From positions 1 to 64,000 of the forward strand of contig NZ_FNBW01000010.1 of assembly GCF_900102465.1 (NCBI RefSeq): a stretch of DNA of 64,000 nucleotides, in the 5' to 3' direction. Position 1 is the first letter of the stretch; every line of letters starts with the position of its first letter. The notes under the pieces are model-generated. The model ran no database searches and was not told where the DNA came from. It worked only from the letters and a program-made list of their open reading frames with translations. Shown one piece after another: positions 16,722 through 25,546 of this stretch. The position numbers and the translations under genes are program-made. Source of the DNA: Thalassobaculum litoreum DSM 18839. Its GTDB lineage: Bacteria > Pseudomonadota > Alphaproteobacteria > Thalassobaculales > Thalassobaculaceae.

Positions 16722-17650
16722 GCGCCGCCCGCGCCACTCTGCGGGTCGCCGCCGCGCAGTTTCCCGTCGGCCGGCCCTCCAGCCTCGACGCCTGGGCCGC
16801 CGGGATCGAATCCTGGGTCACCGAGGCAGCCGAGGGTGGGGCCGAACTGCTGGTGTTTCCGGAATACGGCGCCCTGGAGCTCGCCTCGACCTTCGGGTTG
16901 GAGATGGAGGCGGACCTGCCCGGCCAGATCCGCGCCGTCGGGGGCCTGATCGATCAGGTCGACGCCCTGCACGCGGAGCTCGCCCGGCGCCACGGGGTGC
17001 ATATCCTGGCCGCCAGCCTGCCGGTACTGGCGCCGGATCTGGGCGGGCAGCCGGTGAACCGGGCCCGGCTGATCGGCCCTCAGGGCGGCATCGGCATTCA
17101 GGACAAGCGGATCATGACGCCCTGGGAGCGGGAGATCTGGGGCGTCACCGGCAATTCGGCCGCCCGGATCTTCGACACCGAGATCGGCCGGATCGGCGTC
17201 GCCGTCTGCTACGACGGGGAGTTTCCGCTGATCGTGCGGGCCATGGTCGCCGCCGGGGCGGAGCTGATCCTGATCCCGAGCGCCACCGAGACGATCGCCG
17301 GCGCCACCCGTGTGCGCATCGCCGGCCTCGCCCGGGCGCTGGAGAACCAGGTGCCAGTGGTGACCAGCCCGACGGTTGGCGACGCACCCTGGTCCCCGGC
17401 GCTGGACAGCAATCACGGCTCGGCCGGGGTCTTCGTGCCCGCCGACAACGGCCTGCCGTCCTCCGGCATCCTCACCGAGGGCGTGTTCGACCGGCCCGGC
17501 TGGGTGCATGCGACGATCGACTTCGCTCCGATCGTCGCCGTGCGGGAAAGCGGCGGCGTGCGGGGCCGACGCGACTGGCTCGAGCAGGTCGGCGCGGCGG
17601 AAGCCGACGCTGCGGCCGCCGCCGGCGTCGAGATCGTGCGGGTGGCGTGA
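16718..17650 (+). CDS. Carbon-nitrogen hydrolase (nitrilase superfamily)
   Basis: A 310-aa amidase-type enzyme with the E-K-C triad visible: E49 (VFPEYG), K130 (IQDKRIMTPWE) and C164 (AVCYDGEFP). It hydrolyses a carbon-nitrogen bond, most likely an amide. GTG 16718 overlaps the stop of the GNAT gene. The branch matches the hydrolase half of acetyltransferase-hydrolase fusions. It is soluble, and its true substrate cannot be assigned from sequence. Confidence 0.9.
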   Translation: MSAARATLRVAAAQFPVGRPSSLDAWAAGIESWVTEAAEGGAELLVFPEYGALELASTFGLEMEADLPGQIRAVGGLIDQVDALHAELARRHGVHILAASLPVLAPDLGGQPVNRARLIGPQGGIGIQDKRIMTPWEREIWGVTGNSAARIFDTEIGRIGVAVCYDGEFPLIVRAMVAAGAELILIPSATETIAGATRVRIAGLARALENQVPVVTSPTVGDAPWSPALDSNHGSAGVFVPADNGLPSSGILTEGVFDRPGWVHATIDFAPIVAVRESGGVRGRRDWLEQVGAAEADAAAAAGVEIVRVA

Positions 17651-17757
17651 GTACCGACGCGGTTCTCTCTTCCACACTGCCTGGACCTGTTCCGGGCCAA
17701 GCCCGTCCGCCGCATCGCACCCTCGTTCCGTGAGGGCGAAGCGGCTCCACGGTTCGT

Positions 17758-17778
17758 CCCGGAACAAGTCCGGGGAGT
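17758..17778. repeat. Copy of dispersed palindromic element (CCGGGGAGTG type)
   Basis: CCCGGA-ACAAG-TCCGGG followed by GAGTG. Related copies at 58704 and 62719/62795 share the core CCGGA-N5-TCCGGGGAGTG. Intergenic position only. Confidence 0.5.
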
Positions 17779-17794
17779 GCGATGTTGGCGGGCT

Positions 17795-17814
17795 CCTAAG
17801 AGCAACCTCTTAGG
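17795..17814 (-). terminator. Perfect hairpin overlapping the stop of the ACT-like gene
   Basis: CCTAAGAG (17795-17802) and CTCTTAGG (17807-17814) with a 4-nt loop, 8 bp perfect. The stop codon at 17810-17812 lies in the stem. It is in the gap between convergent genes, so it could end transcripts from both sides; no T-run is visible. Confidence 0.5.
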
Positions 17815-18157
17815 CGTAGCTCTTCTGGCTGATGAGCACGCTCATGACCGGCACCATCTGGCGCATGGCGTGGCCGATCAGGTCGGCCTTCTCGCGTTCG
17901 AGCCCTTCGACCTGGAGGTCGATCAGCAGCTCGTCACGGCGGCGGCCGCTGAGGTCGCTGTGCCAGCGCGACGGGATCAGGCCGCGCTTGGCGAACAACT
18001 CCAGCACCCGGGACATGACCTGCGGGTCGGCCACGGCGGTGATGGAGAAGCAGGCCACGACAGGCTCGGCCGCGGCATTGGCGGCGGAAGCGGTGGCGGA
18101 AAAGGCGGTGGCGGCGTTGGACGAGCCCGCGTTGGGACTCAGGTGCTCGGCGAGCAT
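17810..18157 (-). CDS. ACT-like domain protein (115 aa)
   Basis: Residues about 34-110 match the beta-alpha-beta-beta-alpha-beta pattern of an ACT domain: CFSITAVADPQVMSRVLELF, then the strand LLIDLQVEGLE, a helix and VMSVLIS. This resembles the small regulatory subunits of acetohydroxyacid synthase, but the sequence is too diverged to call IlvN/IlvM. The first 30 residues are Ala/Ser-rich and look disordered. GGAG precedes ATG by 6 nt. No amino-acid biosynthesis genes are adjacent. A ligand-binding role is inferred. Confidence 0.65.
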   Translation of the reverse strand: MLAEHLSPNAGSSNAATAFSATASAANAAAEPVVACFSITAVADPQVMSRVLELFAKRGLIPSRWHSDLSGRRRDELLIDLQVEGLEREKADLIGHAMRQMVPVMSVLISQKSYA

Positions 18158-18359
18158 GAGAAATCTCCACAGATCGGTTCCTGGCGAATAGCACTGCCCC
18201 GGCCCTCGACGAGGACCGGGCGGCTAATTCGCCGACCGATGCGGCCGTTCCCGTAGGCGGCCTGCATGTGAAGATCGTTGCTCATGCCAGAGACGCTACG
18301 GAGACCCGAAGCGGCTGTCAAGCACGCGAAATAATATTACAATCGTATGCTAACCCTCT

Positions 18360-19061
18360 CTAATGGGTGAGCTTATCAAGCGCCTGGTTCAATTGACTCA
18401 TCCGGTCGTGGTCGCCGAAGGCGCTGTCCGGATGGTAGATCATCGCCATGCGGCGCCAGCGACGCCGGATCGTGCCCGCGTCGGGCACTGCGGTCGGCGG
18501 GAAGCCGAGGGCGAACAGCGCCTCGCCGCGGGTCTGGACCCCGTTCGGCAGCACCGGCATGGCCAGATCGGCGATCAGGCCGCGCAGGGTGGTGTTTTCT
18601 TCGGACATCTCGTCGCGCGCCCGCTCCACCGCCGCTTCCGCCTTGCGATCGGCCTCGGTGACCACCGCGAGCTGGGACTCGCCCTTGGCCATCGACAGGG
18701 CCAGGGCCAGGGCCCGCCTCAGATCCGCGTGGGCGTGACCGGCCGGCAGGCGCATCTGCAAACGCGGTTTCCGCTTCAGCACCCGGCCCCGCGACGCCCC
18801 GGACTGCAGGGCGATCCGCTCCCGGTCCCCGGGCGCCGGCTCCCCCGGGTCCACGGTCCGAGCCAAGACGTCGCGGGGGATCAGCAGGAGCACCGCCCGG
18901 GCAAGGTCCGAGGGGCTGGCCTGGCGCTGTTCGGCGAGCCGCAGGACCGCATCGCGAAAGGAGGAGGCGCAGGGCACGACGTATGCCGCCCCCGTCGCGC
19001 CGGAACCTTTTGATTTTCCTCGAATATTCTCGTCCGGCGCTGTAGTGTCGGCGGAAATCAC
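18360..19061 (-). CDS. J-domain protein with C-terminal DnaJ-like segment
   Basis: A 233-aa protein whose last ~50 residues form a J-like domain: RRRWRRMAMIYHPD (HPD at about 210-212), then HDRMSQLNQALDKL. The HPD tripeptide is what stimulates the ATPase of Hsp70 (DnaK). The upstream 150 residues include a helical, charged region (AVVTEADRKAEAAVERARDE) with no recognised domain. There is no signal peptide or membrane span. A C-terminal J domain is unusual relative to classical DnaJ. It acts presumably as a specialised co-chaperone. Confidence 0.8.
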   Translation of the reverse strand: MISADTTAPDENIRGKSKGSGATGAAYVVPCASSFRDAVLRLAEQRQASPSDLARAVLLLIPRDVLARTVDPGEPAPGDRERIALQSGASRGRVLKRKPRLQMRLPAGHAHADLRRALALALSMAKGESQLAVVTEADRKAEAAVERARDEMSEENTTLRGLIADLAMPVLPNGVQTRGEALFALGFPPTAVPDAGTIRRRWRRMAMIYHPDSAFGDHDRMSQLNQALDKLTH

Positions 19062-19323
19062 GCTCGCTCCATATCGTAGGAACCGTTGAGAAACACACAG
19101 GATATTGAGGTGTCGGCCGGATCATATCCGTCGAGTCGGCGCCTCGCAACCAGGAACGGGGTTTCAATTCGATACTCCGTTTCGCATCCATATCAAATTG
19201 TAAACAATGGGTTAACCAACAGGGTTAACACGGCGGCTGAATGCATGGGGTCTGGACCTCCAACGCCGACTGCACCATGGTGTGGAAACCTCCGGAAACG
19301 CTAGAGAATTGGGAGATCCCAGG
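19062..19323. promoter_or_regulatory. Divergent region upstream of mcd
   Basis: A 262-nt, relatively AT-rich gap between the J-domain gene and mcd. GTTAAC palindromes occur at 19211-19216 and 19224-19229, start to start 13 nt. A GGGAGATCCCAGG ribosome site precedes mcd. No clear promoter boxes. Confidence 0.3.
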
Positions 19324-21027
19324 ATGAACGGCGCCGCCGTCGAGACCTTAACCACCGAAACCACGGACGCAGATACCCTTTCGCTTGCGCGCGAGGCGGT
19401 CGATGCGGCCGAAACCGTGCTTGCGACCGCCCGCCGGCGGGTTTCGGACCTCGTGGTGGTAAACGGCCGGTTCGACGGCGCCAAAATGGAGGCGGAACAG
19501 ACCGCGGTCCACGGCCTCGCCTGGCTGGCGACCACGGTGGAAGCCTTGAAACGGCTGGTTTCCTGGGCCGACGACCTCGCCGACCAGGGCCGTGCCGGCG
19601 AGACCGAGAGGCTGATCCTCGGGGTGGCCGCGGGCGAGTATCTAGGGCAGATCCGCGGCGGCATTCCGATGGCGCAGACCGAAATGCTCCGCCCTCACGA
19701 CCTGGGACTCGAAGAGGAAGATCTGTCCCCGCTTACAAGCAGTTCCTGCCAGAAGTTGATGCGCTATGGTAACGGTCAGACCGCCCGCGTGGCCCTGGCC
19801 GCCCGCCTGGCGGAAGCGATGGAGGCCGGCGACCCGGATGCCTTTGGCCATCACGGGTTGGACGAGACTCTGGCCATGGTGCGCGAACAGTTCCGCCGTT
19901 TCGGCGCCGACCGGGTCGAGCCCCATGCCCATCAGTGGCATCTGGAGGACCGGCTGATCCCGATCGAGGTGGTCGAGGCCATGGCGGAGCTCGGCACCTT
20001 CGGCCTGACCGTGCCCGAGGAGTATGGCGGGCTCGGCATGGGCAAGGAGGCCATGGTGGTGGTCTCCGAGACGCTCAGCCGGGCCTATATCGGCGTCGGC
20101 TCGCTCGGCACCCGCTCGGAGATCGCCGCCGAATTGATCCGCCTGGGCGGCACCGAGGACCAGCGCGCCCACTGGCTGCCCCGGATCGCCTCGGGCGAGA
20201 TCCTGCCCACGGCCGTGTTCACCGAACCCAACACGGGATCGGACCTCGCCCACCTGCGCACCCGCGCCGAGAAGGCCGGCGACGTGTGGAAGGTGAACGG
20301 CAACAAGACCTGGATCACCCACGCCGCGCGCACGGACCTGATGACGTTGCTGGTCCGCACCAAACCGGACGAAACCGGCTACCGCGGGTTGAGCATGCTG
20401 CTGGCCGAGAAGCCGCGCGGCACGGAGGAGGACCCGTTCCCCGCCGCCGGCATGAGCGGCGGCGAGATCGAGGTGCTCGGCTATCGCGGCATGAAGGAAT
20501 ACGAGATCGCCTTCGACGGTTTCGAGGTGCCGGTCGGTAGTCTGCTCGGCTCCGAGGAGGGGCAGGGCTTCAAGCAACTCATGGCGACCTTCGAGAGCGC
20601 GCGCATCCAGACCGCGGCCCGCGCCGTCGGCGTCGCCCAGGCGGCGATGGAACTAGGGCTTCGTTACGCCAACGAAAGAGTTCAGTTTTCCAAGAAACTT
20701 CAGGCCTTTCCCCGCGTTGCCAACAAACTCGCGCGCATGGCGGCGGAGATCGCGGCGGCCCGCGCCCTTACCTTGCACGCGGCCCGCGAGAAGGACAGCG
20801 ACCGCCGTTGCGATATCGAAGCGGGGATGGCGAAGCTGTTGGCCGCCCGGGTCGCCTGGGCGTGCGCCGACGACGCCCTGCAGATCCATGGCGGCAACGG
20901 CTATGCGCTGGAGTATCCGATCAGCCGGGTGCTGTGCGACGCCCGCATCCTGAACATCTTCGAAGGGGCGGCGGAGATCCAGGCCGGCGTGATCGCCCGA
21001 GGGTTGTTAAACCCAGGGCGGAACTGA
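19324..21027 (+). CDS. mcd: (2S)-Methylsuccinyl-CoA dehydrogenase
   Basis: A 567-aa FAD acyl-CoA dehydrogenase with an N-terminal extension of about 150 residues, as in Mcd of the ethylmalonyl-CoA pathway, which oxidises (2S)-methylsuccinyl-CoA to mesaconyl-CoA. Family-specific segments include VHGLAWLATTVEALK in the extension, RAYIGVGSLGTRSEIAAELI and TAVFTEPNTGSDLA. The catalytic Glu lies in the C-terminal IFEGAAEIQ (about 545). An ordinary acyl-CoA dehydrogenase of about 390 aa would lack the extension. The other pathway genes (ccr, ecm, meaA) are not within the window. It ends 16 nt before the convergent phnE. Confidence 0.9.
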   Translation: MNGAAVETLTTETTDADTLSLAREAVDAAETVLATARRRVSDLVVVNGRFDGAKMEAEQTAVHGLAWLATTVEALKRLVSWADDLADQGRAGETERLILGVAAGEYLGQIRGGIPMAQTEMLRPHDLGLEEEDLSPLTSSSCQKLMRYGNGQTARVALAARLAEAMEAGDPDAFGHHGLDETLAMVREQFRRFGADRVEPHAHQWHLEDRLIPIEVVEAMAELGTFGLTVPEEYGGLGMGKEAMVVVSETLSRAYIGVGSLGTRSEIAAELIRLGGTEDQRAHWLPRIASGEILPTAVFTEPNTGSDLAHLRTRAEKAGDVWKVNGNKTWITHAARTDLMTLLVRTKPDETGYRGLSMLLAEKPRGTEEDPFPAAGMSGGEIEVLGYRGMKEYEIAFDGFEVPVGSLLGSEEGQGFKQLMATFESARIQTAARAVGVAQAAMELGLRYANERVQFSKKLQAFPRVANKLARMAAEIAAARALTLHAAREKDSDRRCDIEAGMAKLLAARVAWACADDALQIHGGNGYALEYPISRVLCDARILNIFEGAAEIQAGVIARGLLNPGRN

Positions 21028-21043
21028 GGGCCCGAGACGACCC

Positions 21044-22402
21044 TCAGTCGCGTCCGGCACCGGTCAGTTTGCGCCGGAGCCAGCCGGAGGTGATGTCCAT
21101 GGCGATGACCACCATCAGGGTCAGCACGATGATGTAGAGGGTGTTCTCCCAGTCCTTGCCGGTGCGCAACGTCTCGACCAGTTTCAGGCCGATGCCGCCC
21201 GCCCCCAGCGCCCCGATCACCGTCGCCGATCGGGTGTTGGATTCCAGGTAATAGAGCGACTGGGAGATGAAGACCGGCAGGATCTGCGGGATCACCCCGA
21301 AGCGGTAGCGGGCAAGCGCCCCGGCACCCGTGGACTGCATGCCCTCGACCTGCTTGTTGTCGATGTTCTCGATCGCCTCGGAGAACAGCTTGCCCAGCGT
21401 GCCGGTGTCGGTCAGCGCGATCGCAAACACGCCGGTAAGCGGGCCGAGGCCGAAGGCGCGGATGAAGATCAGCGACCAGATCAGCATGTCGACGCCGCGC
21501 ACGAAGTCGAAGAAGCGGCGGATGACGAAGCGGCTGACCGGCTCGGGATTGACGTTGGCGGCCGCCATGAAAGCCAGGGGCAGGCCGACCGCGGCGGCGA
21601 CCACGGTGCCCAGGAAGGCCATGATCACGGTTTCCAGCAGCGCCTTGAAGACGTCGCCGTGCTGCCAGCCCTCGTTGCCCCAGAACTCGTCGACGATGAG
21701 GGCGGCGTTGGACATCTCCGGATCGATCCGCTCGTCGGACCAGGCCAGCGCCCACAGCTCGCCCGCCGAGAGGCCGTTCAACGGCGAGCGGAAGTCGAAC
21801 CAGAAATCCTCCCAACCCCAGAAATAACGGAACACCAGGATCCGTCCGGAGGTCACCTGGGCGCGCTGGAACAGGCTGAGCTTGACGTCGACCTTCTTCG
21901 GGTTGAGCTCGATCCAGGACGGCACGTCGCCCTCCCAGCTCAGGGTGTCGCCGGCGGTGACCGTGAACGGCGCGCTCATCCCCGGCCCAGTGACGGTCAG
22001 GCGCTCGCCCTCGATGACGAAGGAGTATCCGCCGCCCATGTCGATATCGACCCGGCCCTCGTTGCCGCTGGCGCCGGTGACGCCGACCCAGTCGGGCAGC
22101 GACGCCTCGTCGTATGTGGCGGTGCGTTCGCCCTCCACGGCGACCTCGAACCGGTCGCGGCGCAGGTTCTTCTCCACGTGAACCTTGTAGGCGACGCTGT
22201 CGAGACCGAGCAGGACGCCCCGGTCGAGCCGGGACTTGGCGATCAGCTCGGGAACGCCGAAGGCGAAGAAGGCGTATGCGAGATAGACCACAACCAGGAC
22301 CAGCAACCCGACCGGCCAGAGAAACTGGCGCCGGTGCGTCCGCAGGACGTCGCCATAGGTGCTCTCGAGACGGCCGGCCTCATCGGCGGTGATGGCGCTC
22401 AT
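21044..22402 (-). CDS. phnE: PhnE-type phosphonate ABC transporter permease, with extended periplasmic N-terminal domain
   Basis: A 452-aa permease. After an N-terminal membrane span (about 26-50) comes a long non-membrane, beta-rich region (about 55-215, with VEVEGERT-like and VDIDMGGGYSFVIEGE strands) that ordinary PhnE proteins of 260-290 aa lack. The C-terminal half is a typical permease with the EAA-type loop GALARYRFGVIPQILP. GAGGAGG lies 6 nt before ATG 22402. It is the last gene of phnC-phnD-phnE2-phnE1. The substrate may be a phosphonate, phosphite or phosphate. Confidence 0.9.
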   Translation of the reverse strand: MSAITADEAGRLESTYGDVLRTHRRQFLWPVGLLVLVVVYLAYAFFAFGVPELIAKSRLDRGVLLGLDSVAYKVHVEKNLRRDRFEVAVEGERTATYDEASLPDWVGVTGASGNEGRVDIDMGGGYSFVIEGERLTVTGPGMSAPFTVTAGDTLSWEGDVPSWIELNPKKVDVKLSLFQRAQVTSGRILVFRYFWGWEDFWFDFRSPLNGLSAGELWALAWSDERIDPEMSNAALIVDEFWGNEGWQHGDVFKALLETVIMAFLGTVVAAAVGLPLAFMAAANVNPEPVSRFVIRRFFDFVRGVDMLIWSLIFIRAFGLGPLTGVFAIALTDTGTLGKLFSEAIENIDNKQVEGMQSTGAGALARYRFGVIPQILPVFISQSLYYLESNTRSATVIGALGAGGIGLKLVETLRTGKDWENTLYIIVLTLMVVIAMDITSGWLRRKLTGAGRD

Positions 22403-22412
22403 GGCGGCCTCC

Positions 22413-23270
22413 TCAGCGCGCGCCGACGAACATGCCGCCGACCAGGCGCCGGCGCACATGGCCGGAGATCTGGTCGATCACCATGATCGTCAGGAACAGC
22501 AGGACGAAGAGCGCGGCGATGTCGGCGCCGTTGGCCCAGCTGATCGCCTTGCGCAGCTCGGAGCCGATGCCGCCGGCGCCGACGAAGCCGAGGATCGCCG
22601 AGGCCCGGATGTTGATCTCGAAGCGCAGCAGCATGTAGCTGGTGTAATTCGGCAGCACCTGCGGCAGCACCGCCCAGCGCATGCGCTGGGTCCAGCTCGC
22701 CCCGGCGGCGGTCATGCCCTCCAGCGGACCGCGGTCGATGTTCTCGTTGACCTCGGAGAACAGCTTGCCGAGCGCGCCGGCGGTGTGGAAGGCGACGGCG
22801 ATGATCGCCGGGACCGGCGAGGACCCCAGCATGAAGATCAGGAACAGGGCGAGGATCAGCTCGGGAAAGGCGCGGGTGATGTCCATGATCCGGCGTGCCA
22901 CCGGGATGATCGGCGGCCAGACCTGCAGGTCCCGCGTCGCCGCGAAAGACAGGAACACGGCGAATACCGTCCCGAAAATGGTCGCCACGGCGGCCATGTT
23001 GATGGTCTCGATCAGGGCCGGGAGATAGATCCACAGCCGCTCGAACCACCCGGTGCCGGCCTCGGCGGTCTCGGACACGATGTTGCCCGGGTAGTCGAAG
23101 AACTTCTCCAGGCCCTGGACGAAGCCTCCGGAGTTCATCTCCTCGGCGCCGATGAAGCCCAGCACGACCAGGATGGCGAAGATCGCCGCCCCGAGGCCGG
23201 TATACAGACGCCGCCGCCGCTCCAGGGAGGAGGCGTGGGCCTGCAGCTGATCGACGGTGGTCATGGCCAT
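22413..23270 (-). CDS. phnE: PhnE-type phosphonate ABC transporter permease
   Basis: A 285-aa inner-membrane permease of normal length. The cytoplasmic loop has EGMTAAGASWTQRMRWAVLP, the EAA motif that contacts the PhnC ATPase. It sits 10 nt before the second permease, so the transporter is likely a heterodimeric channel with two different PhnE subunits. An in-frame ATG 6 nt downstream is an alternative start. Confidence 0.92.
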   Translation of the reverse strand: MAMTTVDQLQAHASSLERRRRLYTGLGAAIFAILVVLGFIGAEEMNSGGFVQGLEKFFDYPGNIVSETAEAGTGWFERLWIYLPALIETINMAAVATIFGTVFAVFLSFAATRDLQVWPPIIPVARRIMDITRAFPELILALFLIFMLGSSPVPAIIAVAFHTAGALGKLFSEVNENIDRGPLEGMTAAGASWTQRMRWAVLPQVLPNYTSYMLLRFEINIRASAILGFVGAGGIGSELRKAISWANGADIAALFVLLFLTIMVIDQISGHVRRRLVGGMFVGAR

Positions 23271-23308
23271 GGACGGGCTCGCGCGGAGGGGGAGGCGGAA
23301 TACGGAAC

Positions 23309-23337
23309 GCCGCGCGATCCAGAGAGGACCGCGCGGC
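23309..23337 (-). other. Stable hairpin between phnD and phnE
   Basis: GCCGCGCG (23309-23316) pairs with CGCGCGGC (23330-23337); a mismatch and a further 3 bp extend the stem. It lies in the 84-nt gap between the binding-protein gene and the permease genes. Such hairpins commonly protect the 3' end of the upstream message, giving more binding protein than permease; that role is inferred. Confidence 0.5.
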
Positions 23338-23354
23338 GCCGGAATGGGGCAGGA

Positions 23355-24281
23355 TTACTTGCCGATCTTCGACTTGCGGGCGGCGACGATCACTTCGTAT
23401 TCCGCGTGGGTGATCGGGGCCATGCCCTTCACTTCACCCGCCATGACGCCATAGGCGCACTCGGGGTCCATGGACTCCAGGCTGGCCATCAGGCCGGTCA
23501 TCAGCAGTTTGACCTTCTCCGGCAGCGCCTTACGCAGCACGATCGGGCCTTCCGGGATGACCTTCGAACGCCAGATCTCGACCAGCTGGGTCATGTCGAC
23601 CAGGCCGGCATCCGCCGCCTTGCGCAGGGCGCCGGAATTGTAGCCCTCTTCCCAGGCGCCGATGCCGTCGGCCCAGGTGACGCCGGCGTCGATGTCGCCG
23701 TTGGCGACCGCGACGATGGTCTGCTCATGGCCGCCGGTGAAGACGACATCGCCGAAATACTCGCCCGGGGTCATCGGGAAGCCGGCCGCCGGGATCTCGA
23801 TCGACGGGATCAGGTAGCCCGAGGTGGAGTTCGGGTCGCCGAAGCCGAACTTCTTGTCCTTCAGGTCCTCAAGGCTGGTGATGCCGCTGTCGGCGCGGGC
23901 GAAGCCGATCGAGTGGTAGCCGTAGGAGCCGTCCACGTTGATCTTCACCAGAACCGGCTCGACGGCCTCGGGATCCTCAAGATAAACGGCGGCGTAGCCG
24001 GACGCGCCGAGCCAGGCCATGTCCAGGTTGCCACCCAGCAGACCCTCGATCACGCCATTGTAGTCGGCCGGGGCGAACAGCTTGGTTTCCACGCCGAGCA
24101 GCTTCTCGGTGCGCTCGCGCAGGCACTCGTTGGACCGCAGGCGGTCGGAGGCGTTCTCGCCGCCCAGCAGGCCGATGCGGAATTCCTTGATGCCCAGATC
24201 GGCCGCGGAGACCGGCGCGGTGCCGGCGAACGCGACCAGGGCAGTGACGGCAGCGGCCGCCGCAGTGCGCAGAAAGGTCAT
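23355..24281 (-). CDS. phnD: Phosphonate ABC transporter periplasmic binding protein
   Basis: A 308-aa protein with a Sec signal peptide (about 1-27, ALA/AXA-type end SAA). The rest matches PhnD, with FRIGLLGGENASDRL, DMAWLGASGYAAVY, FGDPNSTSGYLIPS and TWADGIGAWEEGY forming the ligand pocket of this class. There is no lipobox, so it is free in the periplasm. It follows phnC by 77 nt. No C-P lyase genes are nearby, so the ligand might be a 2-aminoethylphosphonate-like compound or phosphite rather than a generic alkylphosphonate. Confidence 0.93.
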   Translation of the reverse strand: MTFLRTAAAAAVTALVAFAGTAPVSAADLGIKEFRIGLLGGENASDRLRSNECLRERTEKLLGVETKLFAPADYNGVIEGLLGGNLDMAWLGASGYAAVYLEDPEAVEPVLVKINVDGSYGYHSIGFARADSGITSLEDLKDKKFGFGDPNSTSGYLIPSIEIPAAGFPMTPGEYFGDVVFTGGHEQTIVAVANGDIDAGVTWADGIGAWEEGYNSGALRKAADAGLVDMTQLVEIWRSKVIPEGPIVLRKALPEKVKLLMTGLMASLESMDPECAYGVMAGEVKGMAPITHAEYEVIVAARKSKIGK

Positions 24282-24358
24282 TGGTCTTCCCCTCGCTCAG
24301 AAATGAGCCGTTTGGTGTTGGCGTCGCCGGGTCTGGCTGACCGGTACGGTCGGCGGCG

Positions 24359-25216
24359 TCACCCCCCGGCGGAGGCGACGGCGCTTCCGACCGCCCGCAG
24401 ACGCGGGCCGTCGGAATCCTGGGAGCCCGTCTCGTCCGGGCGGTCGTTGATGGTTGTGGAGGTCGCGGCCTCGTCGAACTCGGCGCCGGCGCCGTAGATC
24501 TCGCGCGCCGCGTCGGTGGTCAGCTCGGCCGCGGTGCCGTCGAACACCACCTTTCCGCCGCGCATCCCGACAATGCGGTCGCAATAGGTCCGCGCCGTGT
24601 CCAGGGTGTGCAGGTTGCAGACGACGGTCATGCCCTCCTGGCGGTTGATGTCGCGCAGGGCGTCCATCACCAGCTTGGCGTTCATCGGGTCGAGCGAGGC
24701 GATCGGCTCGTCGGCCAGGATGATCTTCGGGTTCTGCATCAGCGCCCGGGCGATCGCCACGCGCTGCTGCTGGCCGCCGGACAGGGTCCCGGCCTGCTGC
24801 AGCGCGGTCTCGACGATGCCGAGCCGCTCCAGCGCCAGCAGCGCCTCGTGGCGCTCGGCATCGGTGAACAGCTTGAAGACGCTTTTGACGATCCCCATCG
24901 AATTGGCGCGGCCGAGCATGACGTTGGTGAGCACGTCGAGGCGCGGGATGAGGTTGAACTGCTGGAAGATCATGGCGCAGTCGGCGCGCCAGTCGAGCAG
25001 GGCCTTGCCCTTGAGGTGGCTGATGTCGCGCGGGCCGAAGCGGATCGAGCCCGCGCTGGGATCGATCATCCGGTTGGTGAGCCGCAGCAGCGTCGACTTG
25101 CCGGCACCCGACCGGCCGATGATGCCGAGCATGGTGCCCGCGTCGACCGAAACATTGACGTTGTCAACGGCGGCGTTGGCGCCGAAGCGCTTGGTAACGT
25201 TCTGATAAATCAGCAT
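24359..25216 (-). CDS. phnC: Phosphonate ABC transporter ATP-binding protein
   Basis: A 285-aa ABC ATPase. Walker [10 protein letters not shown] (34-42), Q-loop FQQFN, signature LSGGQQQR (about 142-149) and Walker B ILADEP are all intact. It energises PhnE/PhnE with PhnD as receptor. The start ATG 25216 is chosen over a longer frame that has no homology. A C-terminal tail of about 40 residues is acidic and low in complexity. It begins the four-gene phn operon. Confidence 0.93.
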   Translation of the reverse strand: MLIYQNVTKRFGANAAVDNVNVSVDAGTMLGIIGRSGAGKSTLLRLTNRMIDPSAGSIRFGPRDISHLKGKALLDWRADCAMIFQQFNLIPRLDVLTNVMLGRANSMGIVKSVFKLFTDAERHEALLALERLGIVETALQQAGTLSGGQQQRVAIARALMQNPKIILADEPIASLDPMNAKLVMDALRDINRQEGMTVVCNLHTLDTARTYCDRIVGMRGGKVVFDGTAAELTTDAAREIYGAGAEFDEAATSTTINDRPDETGSQDSDGPRLRAVGSAVASAGG

Positions 25217-25546
25217 GAGGGGCGAGCGGGCCTTCGAGCGTTGCGATGAGCGTTCGTGCGGTCCGTCCGACCAACCCGCCAGCCCCACCGCGCCAAGTCG
25301 CCAGCGCGCCGGGCGGTGCCGGTCGGGCGCTGCGACTTCCCAGCATGGCCGGCGCCGACGATCGGCTCCGTCGGAAGCCCATATAGCCCGCGGTCGATGA
25401 CGCTTTGTTTGCAGTCGCGTTGCGATTTGGAGACTCAACGGGAACCGGAAGCCTGCCCGCGGCGTACTCCCTGCGTGATCTTCCTTGAAACTCGGACCCT
25501 TGCGGGGCTATCAGGGCGCCGACGTCAATACTGAAAGACCACGCCC
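25217..25546. other. Divergent intergenic region, no gene seen
   Basis: A 330-nt gap between divergent phnC and the GT2 gene. Neither strand has an ORF with a ribosome site or codon bias. It must hold two promoters, but I could not place them. A PhoB-type repeat (CTGTCAT-like) was sought on both strands and not found. Confidence 0.4.

Noticed and set aside
18139-18321. 60-aa minus-strand ORF overlapping the ACT-like gene
   Set aside because: No good ribosome site; overlaps the clearer gene start; no recognisable family.
22359-24497. 712-aa plus-strand ORF over phnE and phnD
   Set aside because: Antisense to well-supported transporter genes; His/Gln/Arg-rich as expected of a high-GC shadow.
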